A stretch of DNA of 64,000 nt from Ancylomarina euxina. Lineage in GTDB: Bacteria > Bacteroidota > Bacteroidia > Bacteroidales > Marinifilaceae. Numbering within the stretch: position 1 is the first letter of the stretch; each line of letters opens with the position of its first letter. Below the pieces are notes generated by a model, which saw nothing but the letters and a program-made list of their open reading frames with translations, made no database searches and was not told the origin of the DNA. The DNA is taken from the NCBI RefSeq assembly GCF_003863355.1, contig NZ_QQWG01000002.1:186001-250000 (forward strand). The letters are read 5' to 3'. This document shows positions 1-8,565 of this stretch, piece by piece. Position numbers and translations under genes: made by a program.

Positions 1-39
1 ATATGAAATCGAATTATTAACTTAAATAAACCCATCATT

Positions 40-1263
40 ATGACTAACACACACAATGTAAATATTCAATCAAAGAACTTTGTCCTTCCTTTGATTATCG
101 TGGGAGTGATGTTCTTTGCAATTGGTTTTGCATTAGGTATCAACTCTTATATTATCCCACTGCTAAATACAGCTTTGGATATTTCTTCAGGTGAATCTTA
201 TTTAGTGATAGCGGCGACTTTTTCAGCCTTTCTGATTTTTGGCTATCCAGCTTCATTAGTGATTGGCAAAATAGGATATAAACGAACAATGGCTTTGTCT
301 TTCCTGATGTTTGCTCTTGGTTTTTATTTATTTATCCCATCGGCGCAAATGGAGAGTTTACCTCTTTTCTTAGTGGCTTCGTTTATTAGTGGTATGGGAA
401 ATACCTTTTTGCAGGCTTCAGTGAATCCATATATTACCATATTAGGACCCATGGAGAGTGCGGCAAAGCGTATGAGTTATATGGGTATTGCGAATAAATT
501 AGCCTGGCCAATTGCTCCCTTATTTTTAGCCTTGATCATAGGTAAAGATGTAGAGAATGTTTCACTTACTGATATCAACATACCTTTTTACATTATAATC
601 GGCGTATTTGTTCTTTTAGGTGTATTGGCACTTCTTGCAAAACTTCCTGAGGTAAAAGCTGTTGGTGAAGATGAAGATTCTGATGATGTCTGTTTATATG
701 CAGAAAGCAAAACGTCTATTTGGCAGTTCCCACACTTATTGTTAGGTGTACTTGCACTTTTCTTATATGTTGGTGTTGAAACGGTATCCTTAGGAACTCT
801 TGTTGATTATGCAACCAGTTTGGGTTTAGCTAATGCTGAATATTATGCATGGATTGCTCCAATAGGCATGGTTCTGGGCTATATCTGTGGAGCTGCTTTG
901 ATACCTAAGTATCTAGGTCAGGCTACAGCCTTGAGAATTTGTGCTGTTACAGCTTTGTTTGGATCACTAATGGTTGTTTTCTCTCCTGAAGAATACTCTA
1001 TTTACTTTATTGCATTCATGGCCTTAGGTTGTTCGTTAATGTGGCCAGCATTGTGGCCTTTAGCAATGACTGACTTAGGTAAGTTTACCAAGACAGGATC
1101 ATCTTTAATGGTTATAGCCATTGTAGGTGGGGCTTTAATTCCAACCGTTTATGGTTTTATGAAAGATGTTATTGGAGCACAAGACGCCTATTGGATCTGT
1201 GTTCCTTGTTTCCTTTATATTCTTTATTACGGATTGAAAGGACATAAAATCAGAACAAAATAA
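40..1263 (+). CDS. Sugar permease, MFS superfamily (FucP/NagP-like)
   Basis: A 407-residue inner-membrane carrier with about twelve hydrophobic segments. The first runs from about residue 14, and an acidic cytoplasmic loop near residues 205-217 divides the two halves. The N-terminal pattern FAIGFALGINSYIIPLL resembles the FucP group of proton-sugar symporters, which in Bacteroidota includes N-acetylglucosamine permeases. The neighbours (two sugar kinases and a glucosamine-6-phosphate deaminase fusion) suggest import of a hexosamine or a related hexose. The substrate is inferred from context only. The ATG at 40 leaves a short polar N-terminus of usual length. Only 39 bases lie upstream, so the promoter is not visible. 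Confidence 0.85.
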   Translation: MTNTHNVNIQSKNFVLPLIIVGVMFFAIGFALGINSYIIPLLNTALDISSGESYLVIAATFSAFLIFGYPASLVIGKIGYKRTMALSFLMFALGFYLFIPSAQMESLPLFLVASFISGMGNTFLQASVNPYITILGPMESAAKRMSYMGIANKLAWPIAPLFLALIIGKDVENVSLTDINIPFYIIIGVFVLLGVLALLAKLPEVKAVGEDEDSDDVCLYAESKTSIWQFPHLLLGVLALFLYVGVETVSLGTLVDYATSLGLANAEYYAWIAPIGMVLGYICGAALIPKYLGQATALRICAVTALFGSLMVVFSPEEYSIYFIAFMALGCSLMWPALWPLAMTDLGKFTKTGSSLMVIAIVGGALIPTVYGFMKDVIGAQDAYWICVPCFLYILYYGLKGHKIRTK

Positions 1264-1322
1264 AATATGATCATTGAGATATGTTCAATTTTGTTGAGCA
1301 TACTCTTATTTACAGATAGATT

Positions 1323-2420
1323 ATGACTAATAAATTAACATCTATAGCTTCGAAATTTTCGATTGAAGGAAATATCGTAGAAATTAAACCTCTTGGCGAA
1401 GGTTTTATTAATGACACTTATATTGTTAAAACTGATAGTGAAAGCAATTATTTGTTTCAACGTAAAAACAAAAATATTTTTCAGGATGTACCATCAATGA
1501 TGGATAATATCCTTAAGGTATGTAATCATATTAAAGCCAAAGTGAATGCTAATGGTGGTGATGTGAATCGCGAAGCAATGACTTTGACTTCAACTCACGA
1601 AGGTGCTTTATACTTTAAAGATGAGGATGGCGAATATTGGGCAATGTGTCTTTTTATTAAAGATAGTGTGAGTTATGAATCTGCTGATACCCCTGAGTTG
1701 TCATATGCTGGTGGTAAAGGTATTGGTAAATTTCAGTCGATGTTAGCTGATATGAAAGAACCCTTGGTTGATATCCTTCCAGGTTTTCACAATATCCGAT
1801 TCCGTTTTTCTCAGTGGGATGAGATCTTGAAAAATGACCCAGTAGGTCGTAAGAAAGATTTAAGTACGGAGATTGCCTGGGTTGAGGATAGAAGAGAAGA
1901 AATGCTCGAATTCTGGAAATTGGTAGAGAATGGTACCATTCCAACCCGAGTAACTCATAACGATACGAAAATCAATAATATTTTATTTGATAAGAAGGGT
2001 GATGTCTTGTGTGTTATCGATTTAGATACGGTATTGAATAGTACTGTATTGAATGATTTCGGTGATGCCATGCGTTCTTATACCAATACAGGCTTGGAAG
2101 ATGATGAAAATCTGGATAATGTGAATATGGATATGGAAATTTTCAAGGCTTATACCAAAGGTTACCTTGAAGAAACCATTTCATTTTTATCTACTTCAGA
2201 GTTGGAATACCTGGCATTTTCAGCTAAGTATATTACCTATGAACAGGTCCTTCGATTCTTAATGGATTATATAGATGGTGATAAATACTATAAAGTCAAA
2301 TCATCAGAGCATAACTTAATACGTACTCAAGCGCAATACAAGTTGTTGACAAGTATGGAAGATCAGTTTGAAGAGATGACAAAATTTGTTGAACAACACA
2401 GTAAGCAATTAAGTCTTTAG
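1323..2420 (+). CDS. Sugar kinase of the aminoglycoside phosphotransferase fold (NahK-like)
   Basis: A 365-residue soluble phosphotransferase. It shows the glycine-rich loop LGEGFINDTY (residues 25-34), the catalytic loop HNDTKINN (H212, D214, N219) and the metal-binding IDLD (D233, D235). These are the hallmarks of the APH/choline-kinase fold. Members beside amino-sugar genes are often N-acetylhexosamine 1-kinases, which phosphorylate GlcNAc or GalNAc at C1. It lies 59 bases after the permease and 73 bases before the deaminase fusion, so the three genes are probably one operon. The family call is firm. The substrate is an inference, and another sugar or a small alcohol is possible. Confidence 0.8.
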   Translation: MTNKLTSIASKFSIEGNIVEIKPLGEGFINDTYIVKTDSESNYLFQRKNKNIFQDVPSMMDNILKVCNHIKAKVNANGGDVNREAMTLTSTHEGALYFKDEDGEYWAMCLFIKDSVSYESADTPELSYAGGKGIGKFQSMLADMKEPLVDILPGFHNIRFRFSQWDEILKNDPVGRKKDLSTEIAWVEDRREEMLEFWKLVENGTIPTRVTHNDTKINNILFDKKGDVLCVIDLDTVLNSTVLNDFGDAMRSYTNTGLEDDENLDNVNMDMEIFKAYTKGYLEETISFLSTSELEYLAFSAKYITYEQVLRFLMDYIDGDKYYKVKSSEHNLIRTQAQYKLLTSMEDQFEEMTKFVEQHSKQLSL

Positions 2421-2493
2421 TTTTTATTGTTATAGCTGTCTGTTTCGAAATATTGGGACAGCTATCTCATAACTAAAAAGAAAATATAACAAG

Positions 2494-4824
2494 ATGAAAA
2501 ATAATATATTCGATTCAAAAGTAGAGCAAGCATTCTACGAATTGTCTGGTGTTGAGGAAATCACCACAAAAATACCTTATGTAGAGGTCGATAATTTCCC
2601 AAAACTAGGCTTGATGACCTCACTTCGCTTCTTGGAGTGGGCAGAGCAAAACCCTCAGGGAGTTATTAGTTTACCTACGGGTAAAACACCAGAGTACTTT
2701 ATTAAATACACCCAGTATCTTCTTGAAAATTGGAGTAATAAGAAAGGACTTGATATTCGAAGTAAATATGGTTTAGGAAGCATGGCTAAACCTGATTTAA
2801 GAGGCTTAGAATTTGTTCAGATTGATGAATTCTACCCAATTGATCCGAGTCAGCACAATAGTTTTTACAATTATGTGATGAACTACTATATCAAAGGTTT
2901 TGGTCTGGAGAAAGATAATTCTCTTTTAATCAATTCTAATGAGATACCATTGGTTGATAACAAGCATTTTCTAGAAGTATTTCCAGATTATAATATTGAT
3001 TTATCCTTACGTTACCGCGATCCTAAAAGTGTTGTAGAAGAAATGCAGCAAAAGTCAATCTTCAAGATTGATAACTGGTGTACAGCTTACGAGCAGCAAA
3101 TACGTGATAAAGGTGGTATCGGATTCTTCTTAGGTGGAATTGGACCTGATGGTCATATTGCCTTCAATACTCGTGGTTCAGACCATTATTCAACAACTCG
3201 ATTAACTAAAACTAATTTCGAAACACAAGCCGTTGCTGCTGGGGACTTAGGTGGTATCGAAGTATCTAGAAATAGATTGGTTATTACCATTGGTTTGGAT
3301 ACCATTACACATAATCCAGATGCAGTATCAATTATCTTTGCAGCAGGTGAGGCTAAGGCGGATATTGTAAAAGGATCACTGGAAAGCGAACCTGATGCTA
3401 TTTATCCAGCAAGTGTATTACAACGTCAGAAGAACAGTCGTTTTTATTTAACGACAGGTGCGGCTTGCAAACTAACTGACAGTGTAAATAGATATTACAA
3501 TTCAGGTGATTGGTCTCATACTAAGACTGAGAAGTCAATCATCGACCTTTGTAATAAAACGAATAAGTATGGTCATCATTTAACTCTGGAAGATTTAAAA
3601 GCTGATCCATATACAAGTTTGATTCCTAATCTAAATGAAGGAACCGTTCAGACTGTTATCGACTCGATTAAAGGAAAACTTGATAAGGGAATGAAGCCTG
3701 ATGAAAATGAAACAATTTATCATACAGGACCTCATCATGATGATATCATGCTGGGAATTATGCCATACACGAATCGTCAAATGCGCTCGGCAAGTAACGA
3801 TATTCACTTTTCGGTTCTGACTTCAGGTTTTACAGCAGTCACCAATCGTTTTGTAATTGATGTATTGAAAGAATGTCAGGATTTCATTGCAGATGGAAAG
3901 ATTGAAATGTTGAATTACCCAGACTTTTTTGTAGAAGGGTACAATAAGAAATGGGACAAGGATGTTTATCACTTCTTGAATTCGGTTGCAGCAAGAAATG
4001 CAAATGGCAAACGAAGAGGTTTGTGTCATCGTTTAGTTAGAGCTATTGTTGATACTTGGAAAGTTACCGATAAGGAAAACCTGAATGTGACTATAGAAAA
4101 TATTATTCTCGATCTTGAGTCTTGTTATGATGGAGGTAAAAATTCGCCTGAAGTGCAGAAGATGAAGGGGATGATTCGTGAGTTCGAAGAAGAGCTAGTT
4201 TGGGCTCATTTTGGAACTCCTGTGAAGAATGTCCATCATTTACGATTGGGATTCTATAAGGGAGATGTCTTTACTGAAAGCCCGGAAAAGAATCGTGATA
4301 TGCTTCCTGTTCTCGAAGAATTTAGAAAGTATAAACCAACAACAATCAGTTTAGCGATGGATCCGGAAGGTTCTGGTCCAGACACTCATTATAAAGTGTT
4401 ACAGGCTATTGCAGGTGCGGTGAAGGAATGGAAAGAGGAAGCAGATCTTTCAAAATTACGTATTATAGGTTATCGAAATGTTTGGTTTAAATACCATCCT
4501 GCAGATGCAGATACGATTGTACCTGTTTCATTGAATGCGTTAGATGTTCTTGAAAATTCATTTACAGAATCTTATATGAGCCAAGTGAATGCTTCTTTTC
4601 CGAGTTACGAATACGATGGGAAATTTAATGAACTGACACAGAAAGTTTGGGTCGATCAGTTAAAACAAATTCAGATGTTATTGGGTAAGAACTTCTTTTA
4701 CGAGAATAATCATCCTTTGGTTCGTGCAACACATGGATTAGTATATATGAAAGAAATGTCTGCCGACGAGTTTGTAGCTATGGCTCAGGACTTGGAAAAA
4801 GCAGTTGAAGAAAATCCGTTTTAG
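2494..4824 (+). CDS. NagB-like glucosamine-6-phosphate deaminase fused to PIG-L/LmbE-like deacetylase
   Basis: A 776-residue two-domain protein, about three times the length of NagB. The N-terminal half (about 30-340) follows the NagB fold: the PTGKTPE phosphate loop, IDEFYP with D111, and GGIGPDGHIAFN with D219 and H221. The acidic residue that normally follows this motif in E. coli NagB (Glu148) is replaced by Thr226. The C-terminal half (about 405-680) has HTGPHHDD (410-417), the metal-site signature of PIG-L/LmbE N-deacetylases, with a probable third ligand in PDTH near residue 630. Joint deacetylation and deamination of an N-acetylhexosamine phosphate would fit. Similar fusions are known in Bacteroidota and annotated as glucosamine-6-phosphate deaminase. 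Both activities are inferred. Confidence 0.85.
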   Translation: MKNNIFDSKVEQAFYELSGVEEITTKIPYVEVDNFPKLGLMTSLRFLEWAEQNPQGVISLPTGKTPEYFIKYTQYLLENWSNKKGLDIRSKYGLGSMAKPDLRGLEFVQIDEFYPIDPSQHNSFYNYVMNYYIKGFGLEKDNSLLINSNEIPLVDNKHFLEVFPDYNIDLSLRYRDPKSVVEEMQQKSIFKIDNWCTAYEQQIRDKGGIGFFLGGIGPDGHIAFNTRGSDHYSTTRLTKTNFETQAVAAGDLGGIEVSRNRLVITIGLDTITHNPDAVSIIFAAGEAKADIVKGSLESEPDAIYPASVLQRQKNSRFYLTTGAACKLTDSVNRYYNSGDWSHTKTEKSIIDLCNKTNKYGHHLTLEDLKADPYTSLIPNLNEGTVQTVIDSIKGKLDKGMKPDENETIYHTGPHHDDIMLGIMPYTNRQMRSASNDIHFSVLTSGFTAVTNRFVIDVLKECQDFIADGKIEMLNYPDFFVEGYNKKWDKDVYHFLNSVAARNANGKRRGLCHRLVRAIVDTWKVTDKENLNVTIENIILDLESCYDGGKNSPEVQKMKGMIREFEEELVWAHFGTPVKNVHHLRLGFYKGDVFTESPEKNRDMLPVLEEFRKYKPTTISLAMDPEGSGPDTHYKVLQAIAGAVKEWKEEADLSKLRIIGYRNVWFKYHPADADTIVPVSLNALDVLENSFTESYMSQVNASFPSYEYDGKFNELTQKVWVDQLKQIQMLLGKNFFYENNHPLVRATHGLVYMKEMSADEFVAMAQDLEKAVEENPF

Positions 4825-4842
4825 ATCCACACTCTAAAATGG
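4816..4842 (+). repeat. 27-base hairpin repeat, copy 1, overlapping a stop codon
   Basis: The arms CCGTTTTAGA and TCTAAAATGG pair with one G-T wobble around a seven-base loop (TCCACAC). The stop codon of the NagB fusion gene lies inside the left arm. The same 27 bases recur without change at 6715-6741. The rho-independent terminator at 4843 follows directly. Confidence 0.75.
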
Positions 4843-4882
4843 AAAGGGATTGGGGGTGTTTATAGCCTTCAATCCTTTTTTT
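4843..4882 (+). terminator. Rho-independent terminator after the NagB fusion gene
   Basis: A stem of about 13 pairs with one bulge and some G-T pairs (around 4843-4856 with 4864-4877), followed by a run of seven T at 4876-4882. A close relative of the whole structure lies at 6742-6780. Confidence 0.75.
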
Positions 4883-4940
4883 ACTTTTATTCTCTCCCTT
4901 AAGACCCAGGACAATTATTCACTCATTAATTCAATTTTCA

Positions 4941-5582
4941 ATGAAAACATATAGCGTAAAACGAATATCTTCCAATCAGTTGACTCTTGATACAGATTTA
5001 ATTCATCCTGTCTGGGAGCAAGCAAATATCAATTCAGATTTCACATTCCCATGGGAACAACAGACGCCCCCTAAAACCAGCTTCAGAGCTTTGTACGATA
5101 ATGAGTATTTCTATTTTAGATTTGATGTTGAGGACGATAATGTTTTAACACACGTGAAAGAAGATCATAAGATGGAAGTGGTCGATTCTGATCGTGTTGA
5201 GATCTTTTTCAGACAAAATGATAAAATGAATCCTTATTATTGTTTAGAGATGGATGCCCGTGGACGTGTGTTGGATTATGTGACCCGATACTATCGTGTT
5301 TTTGATTATGAATGGCAGTGGCCTGGGTTTGATAATCTAAGTGTAAAAGCCTCTGAAAATAACGAGGGCTATATTGTTGAAGGGGCGATAAGTTTATCAT
5401 CTCTGAAAGACTTAGGTTTATTGAAAGATAATGTTTTGGAAGCTGGTTTATATCGTGGTTATTGCATGAGATTGCCAAATCCTGAAGCGGAATTAAGATG
5501 GATATCATGGGTAAATCCTGAAGTTGAGGAACCTGATTTTCATATACCATCTTCTTTTGGTAAGTTAGAGTTGGAGCAATAA
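4941..5582 (+). CDS. CBM9-like (DOMON-type) carbohydrate-binding protein
   Basis: A 213-residue protein with no signal peptide. The pattern FRALYDNEYFYFRFDVEDDNV, then a DSDRVEIFFR segment and a Trp-rich stretch (DYEWQWPGFD), matches the family-9 carbohydrate-binding module in its cytoplasmic stand-alone form, which is common beside Bacteroidota sugar operons. It follows the terminator of the NagB fusion gene, so it may be read from a partial read-through or from its own promoter in 4883-4940. A mutated second copy lies at 6819-7474. The ligand is unknown, and binding rather than catalysis is assumed. Confidence 0.7.
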   Translation: MKTYSVKRISSNQLTLDTDLIHPVWEQANINSDFTFPWEQQTPPKTSFRALYDNEYFYFRFDVEDDNVLTHVKEDHKMEVVDSDRVEIFFRQNDKMNPYYCLEMDARGRVLDYVTRYYRVFDYEWQWPGFDNLSVKASENNEGYIVEGAISLSSLKDLGLLKDNVLEAGLYRGYCMRLPNPEAELRWISWVNPEVEEPDFHIPSSFGKLELEQ

Positions 5583-5697
5583 AGAATGTTAACTGGACTT
5601 GTATTCTAAGTTAGTGAGCAGATGCTTTTGCTTGATAATCATTTAATAGGGCTGGTTCTTTACTGAATTGAAAAGCTTTCGAAAAAACACAAAAAGC

Positions 5698-6651
5698 ATG
5701 AAAGATATAACAATAGGAATCGACATTGGTGGAACAAATACTGTTTTTGGATTTATTGATTCTAATGGGAAATCCTGGGGCGAAGGGACTATCCCAACTC
5801 AAACACGAGAACGCTTTGAAGACTACCTTAAGGATCTTTTTAAAGCAATCGATCAAACAATAAGAAATTCTAAAGAAGATTTACGTGTTATTGGAGTAGG
5901 AATTGGCGCTCCGAATGGAAATTATAGAACTGGAACTATTGACAATGCAGCTAACTTGAGATGGAAAGGTAATCTGGATTTGGCTAAATTGATTGGTGAA
6001 GAATTAAAGGTTCCTGTTAAAGTAACTAACGATGCTAACGCGGCTGCTCTGGGGGAAAGAATATTTGGTGGAGCTAAAGATATGTCCGATTTTATGGTCA
6101 TTACCTTAGGTACTGGATTGGGTAGTGGTATTGTTGTAAATGGAGATTTATTATATGGGCATGATGGTTTTGCCGGAGAAGTAGGACACATTATTGTGCG
6201 TCCTGGTGGACGTGAATGTGGCTGTGGACGAAGAGGCTGCTTAGAAACCTATGTTTCCGCAACAGGGGTGAAAAGAACGGCCTACAAAATGTTGGCAAAG
6301 CATTTAGGCGAAAGTTCTTTGAGAGATGTGCCATTTAATGGATTAACAGCTAAGATGGTAGCTGATGCGGCAAATAAAGGGGATTTATTGGCTATTGAAA
6401 TTTTTGCCTATACAGGTAGAATGTTAGGTGAAGCCCTAGCGAATGTTGCTTCGGTAACCAGCCCCAAAGCCATTTTCTTTTTTGGTGGACTGGCTAAAGC
6501 TGGGGATTTATTGTTCGATCCCGTTCGTGAAGCAATGGAGAAAAATATTCTGTTCCTTTACAAGGATAAAATTAGCTTACAAGCATCTGAATTAGGTGAT
6601 GATGCAGCTGTTCTTGGAGCTTCTGCTTTAATTTGGAATGATAAAGCCTAA
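5698..6651 (+). CDS. ROK family sugar kinase (glucokinase or GlcNAc kinase)
   Basis: A 317-residue kinase. It has DIGGTNT (D9-T15) for ATP phosphate binding, NDANAAALGE with the catalytic base D112, GTGLGSGIV for the second phosphate loop, and the ROK zinc site made of H164 and CGCGRRGC (C174, C176, C181). The ATG at 5698 was chosen because the family starts a few residues before the DIGGT strand; a TTG 30 bases upstream would add a basic tail without family support. It has no helix-turn-helix, so it is a kinase and not a ROK repressor. It could phosphorylate glucose, GlcNAc or mannose brought in by the permease at 40. Confidence 0.85.
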   Translation: MKDITIGIDIGGTNTVFGFIDSNGKSWGEGTIPTQTRERFEDYLKDLFKAIDQTIRNSKEDLRVIGVGIGAPNGNYRTGTIDNAANLRWKGNLDLAKLIGEELKVPVKVTNDANAAALGERIFGGAKDMSDFMVITLGTGLGSGIVVNGDLLYGHDGFAGEVGHIIVRPGGRECGCGRRGCLETYVSATGVKRTAYKMLAKHLGESSLRDVPFNGLTAKMVADAANKGDLLAIEIFAYTGRMLGEALANVASVTSPKAIFFFGGLAKAGDLLFDPVREAMEKNILFLYKDKISLQASELGDDAAVLGASALIWNDKA

Positions 6652-6714
6652 TAGTTTCTTTATAAATGAGCTTGTAAGTTTGATACATAAAATTTTAAAG
6701 GATTTTATTTTAAG

Positions 6715-6741
6715 CCGTTTTAGATCCACACTCTAAAATGG
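6715..6741 (+). repeat. 27-base hairpin repeat, copy 2
   Basis: Identical to 4816-4842, including the CCG TTT TAG end of the NagB fusion reading frame, although no such gene lies upstream here. It is therefore a copied gene end and marks the left edge of a duplication that includes the decayed CBM9-like gene. Confidence 0.75.
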
Positions 6742-6780
6742 AATAGGGTTGGAGGATTTTATTCCTTCAACCCTTTTTTT
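6742..6780 (+). terminator. Rho-independent terminator, duplicated copy
   Basis: The arms at 6745-6756 and 6763-6774 (AGGGTTGGAGGA with TCCTTCAACCCT) form an 11- to 12-pair stem followed by seven T. It is homologous to 4843-4882 but now terminates the ROK kinase transcript. Confidence 0.8.
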
Positions 6781-6818
6781 AATTTTACAAATTGATTTTT
6801 ATCTATTCAAGATTTAAT

Positions 6819-7474
6819 ATGAATATCTAAAGCCTAAAACAAATACAATCCAATCGACTTACCCTTGATGGAAATACAATGAATCCTATATGTGAAAAGG
6901 CTAATATAATGAATGATTTTTCATTTCCATGGGAGGACGAAAGTACTACCTAAAAACAAGTTTTAGGGCTTTATACGATGAGAATTATTTTTATTTCAGA
7001 TTCGATGTCGAGGATAATAATGTTCTAACCCATGTTAAGGATGATCGTGGAATGGAAATTATTGATTCCGATCGAGCTGAGGTTTTTTTTAGACAAGATG
7101 AGACGTTGAATCCTTATTATTGTTTGGAGATGAATGCACGAGGAAGAGTTATAGACTATATAACCCAATATTATCGTGATTTCGATTACGAGTGGCAGTG
7201 GCTTGGAACTGAGAATCTCAATATAAAAGGTTCAGAGAACAAGGATGGCTATATCGTAGAAGGATCTATTCGTTTAAGTTCATTAATAGAATTGGGCTTA
7301 TTGAAAAATAACACTATGGAAGTAAGTTTGTATCGAGGCTATCGTATGAAACTTCCTAAGCCCAAAGCACAATTAAGATGGATTTAGTGGGTAAAGCCGA
7401 AAGCAGACAAACCCGATTTTCATATTCCATCTTCATTTGGACTTCTGAAGTTTGAAAATAGACTAGGAATCTAG
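6819..7474 (+). pseudogene. Decayed duplicate of the CBM9-like gene
   Basis: This aligns along its whole length with the gene at 4941-5582. From the ATG at 6819, codon 4 is TAA (TAT in the intact copy). A length change in 6940-6965 shifts the frame, and a TAG at 7385-7387 replaces a Ser codon in the conserved RWISW stretch. Homology continues past it to a stop at 7472-7474. Within the open middle part (about 6953-7387) the two proteins agree at most positions, for example in FYFRFDVED and NPYYCLEM. Three independent lesions mean that no full product can be made. Confidence 0.85.
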
Positions 7475-7502
7475 TCGCCCAAAAAGAACTAGTTTATAAA
7501 AT

Positions 7503-7560
7503 AATAAGCGTCTATTTGCCAATAATGGTAAATAGACGCTTATTTCATTTGGTTTTTTAT
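7503..7560. terminator. Strong hairpin, likely bidirectional terminator
   Basis: The 18-base arms 7503-7520 and 7527-7544 pair with a single mismatch around an AATAAT loop. A T-rich stretch (TTTGGTTTTTTAT) follows on the + strand. It closes the sugar-use region. Confidence 0.7.
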
Positions 7561-7616
7561 TTAGATCTATTTCATCATACTTCTAATAAATGTTTTTAAT
7601 GAAATAGCCAATAAAC

Positions 7617-7799
7617 TTATGATATTGAATTTTGCTCAATTTTCATTAATAAATCATAAACTATTGAGACTCCTTGAGTTGAATCAAGTATTGAGTCAGG
7701 AGTTACATTTCCTAATGCCTCATTTTCAGTTTCAATCCAATTTAAAAAAATAGCTTTAGTACCAAAGATCGCAATACCTTTTTTTAAGAGTTCCTTCAT
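7617..7799 (-). pseudogene. Orphan DUF2384 (Xre/MbcA/ParS-type) antitoxin C-terminal domain
   Basis: From the ATG at 7799 the product is 60 residues. FGTKAIFLNWIETENEALG followed by TPDSILDSTQG and DLLMKIE matches the C-terminal toxin-binding domain of Xre/MbcA/ParS antitoxins, where the pattern is FG-x-A-x-x-WL-x-x-xN-x-ALG-x-x-P-x-x-LL-x-T-x-x-G. The helix-turn-helix half is missing. Upstream the frame runs on to 7877 without similarity to it. No RES-type toxin lies downstream (only 140 bases before the terminator). It is either a remnant of a toxin-antitoxin pair or a stand-alone antitoxin domain. The frame itself is intact. Confidence 0.6.
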
Positions 7800-7877
7800 A
7801 TGAATAAAGTTTTGTTTTATTGTTCTTAATATAAAATAGGATATAAATACTTGTATTACCTTAGAATACAGAATCAA

Positions 7878-8377
7878 TCGAATTATCTTTTGAAATTATT
7901 ATTTGTATAAATCATATTTAGAAATAAACGATATAATTCTTTGGGCAAAATAAAAAGGTGAAAATTAATTTCTAGTACTATATTACTAAAAATAGAGTGA
8001 TTATTCAAGTTAAATTATCAAAATATTCTTTAAAATAAAGTGTTATTTATCTTCTTTTTTTGTGATTAAGTTTGATTTTTCAGAATCTATTTATTTAGGT
8101 ATGATAAGTTGTTTAGAACTCATCTAAAGAATTTGAATGCCTATTATCGTCTACTTAATTTATCAGTATATATGATTAAGAGTATTTCCTTGACTCTTAA
8201 AAGCATCAAAATATATAAGAATTTAGATTAATAAGTATTAACAATATCCCAATTTATTCAATCATGTTAATTTGTTAGTTTGTCCTGTCAGATATCATAT
8301 TCATCAAATGGGATTGAAATATATTCTTCATATTTAAATAAAAGGCCATAAATTTATATTCCTGAGCAATAGAACTT
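7878..8377. other. Gene-free AT-rich stretch
   Basis: About 500 bases with no frame that I can relate to a protein. A TAAGTTTG at 8067-8074 fits the Bacteroidota -7 box but lacks a clear -33 partner. The stretch separates the antitoxin remnant from the PAS fragment and looks like decayed DNA. Confidence 0.4.
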
Positions 8378-8379
8378 AA

Positions 8380-8565
8380 AATGAGATAGCGAAAAATATT
8401 TTTATAATGATATTTTACAAGCTATACGATCCTGCAACCTCTCAACCCATTCTGGGCACTATTATCGATGTAACTTTTTTTCAGAAAGAATATGATGAGG
8501 CGAAGAAAAGAAAAATATTGGGAAAAAGCTTCAAGACAACTAGTCTCAGATCTAGAATTAGAAGA
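8380..8565 (+). pseudogene. Fragment of a PAS sensor domain
   Basis: After a stop at 8377 the frame reads through an ATG at 8407. It gives YDPATSQPILGTIIDVT, then a charged stretch with QKEYDEAKKRK. This is the usual end of a PAS/PAC domain (last beta strand, DVT, then a signalling helix). The frame ends at 8563-8565, inside the LuxR-type gene that starts at 8492 in another frame. No N-terminal PAS part is left. A broken sensor gene whose 3' part was taken over by the next gene is the simplest reading. Confidence 0.4.

Noticed and set aside
1657-1944. A minus-strand frame opposite the NahK-like gene
   Set aside because: No motif; antisense of a conserved kinase.
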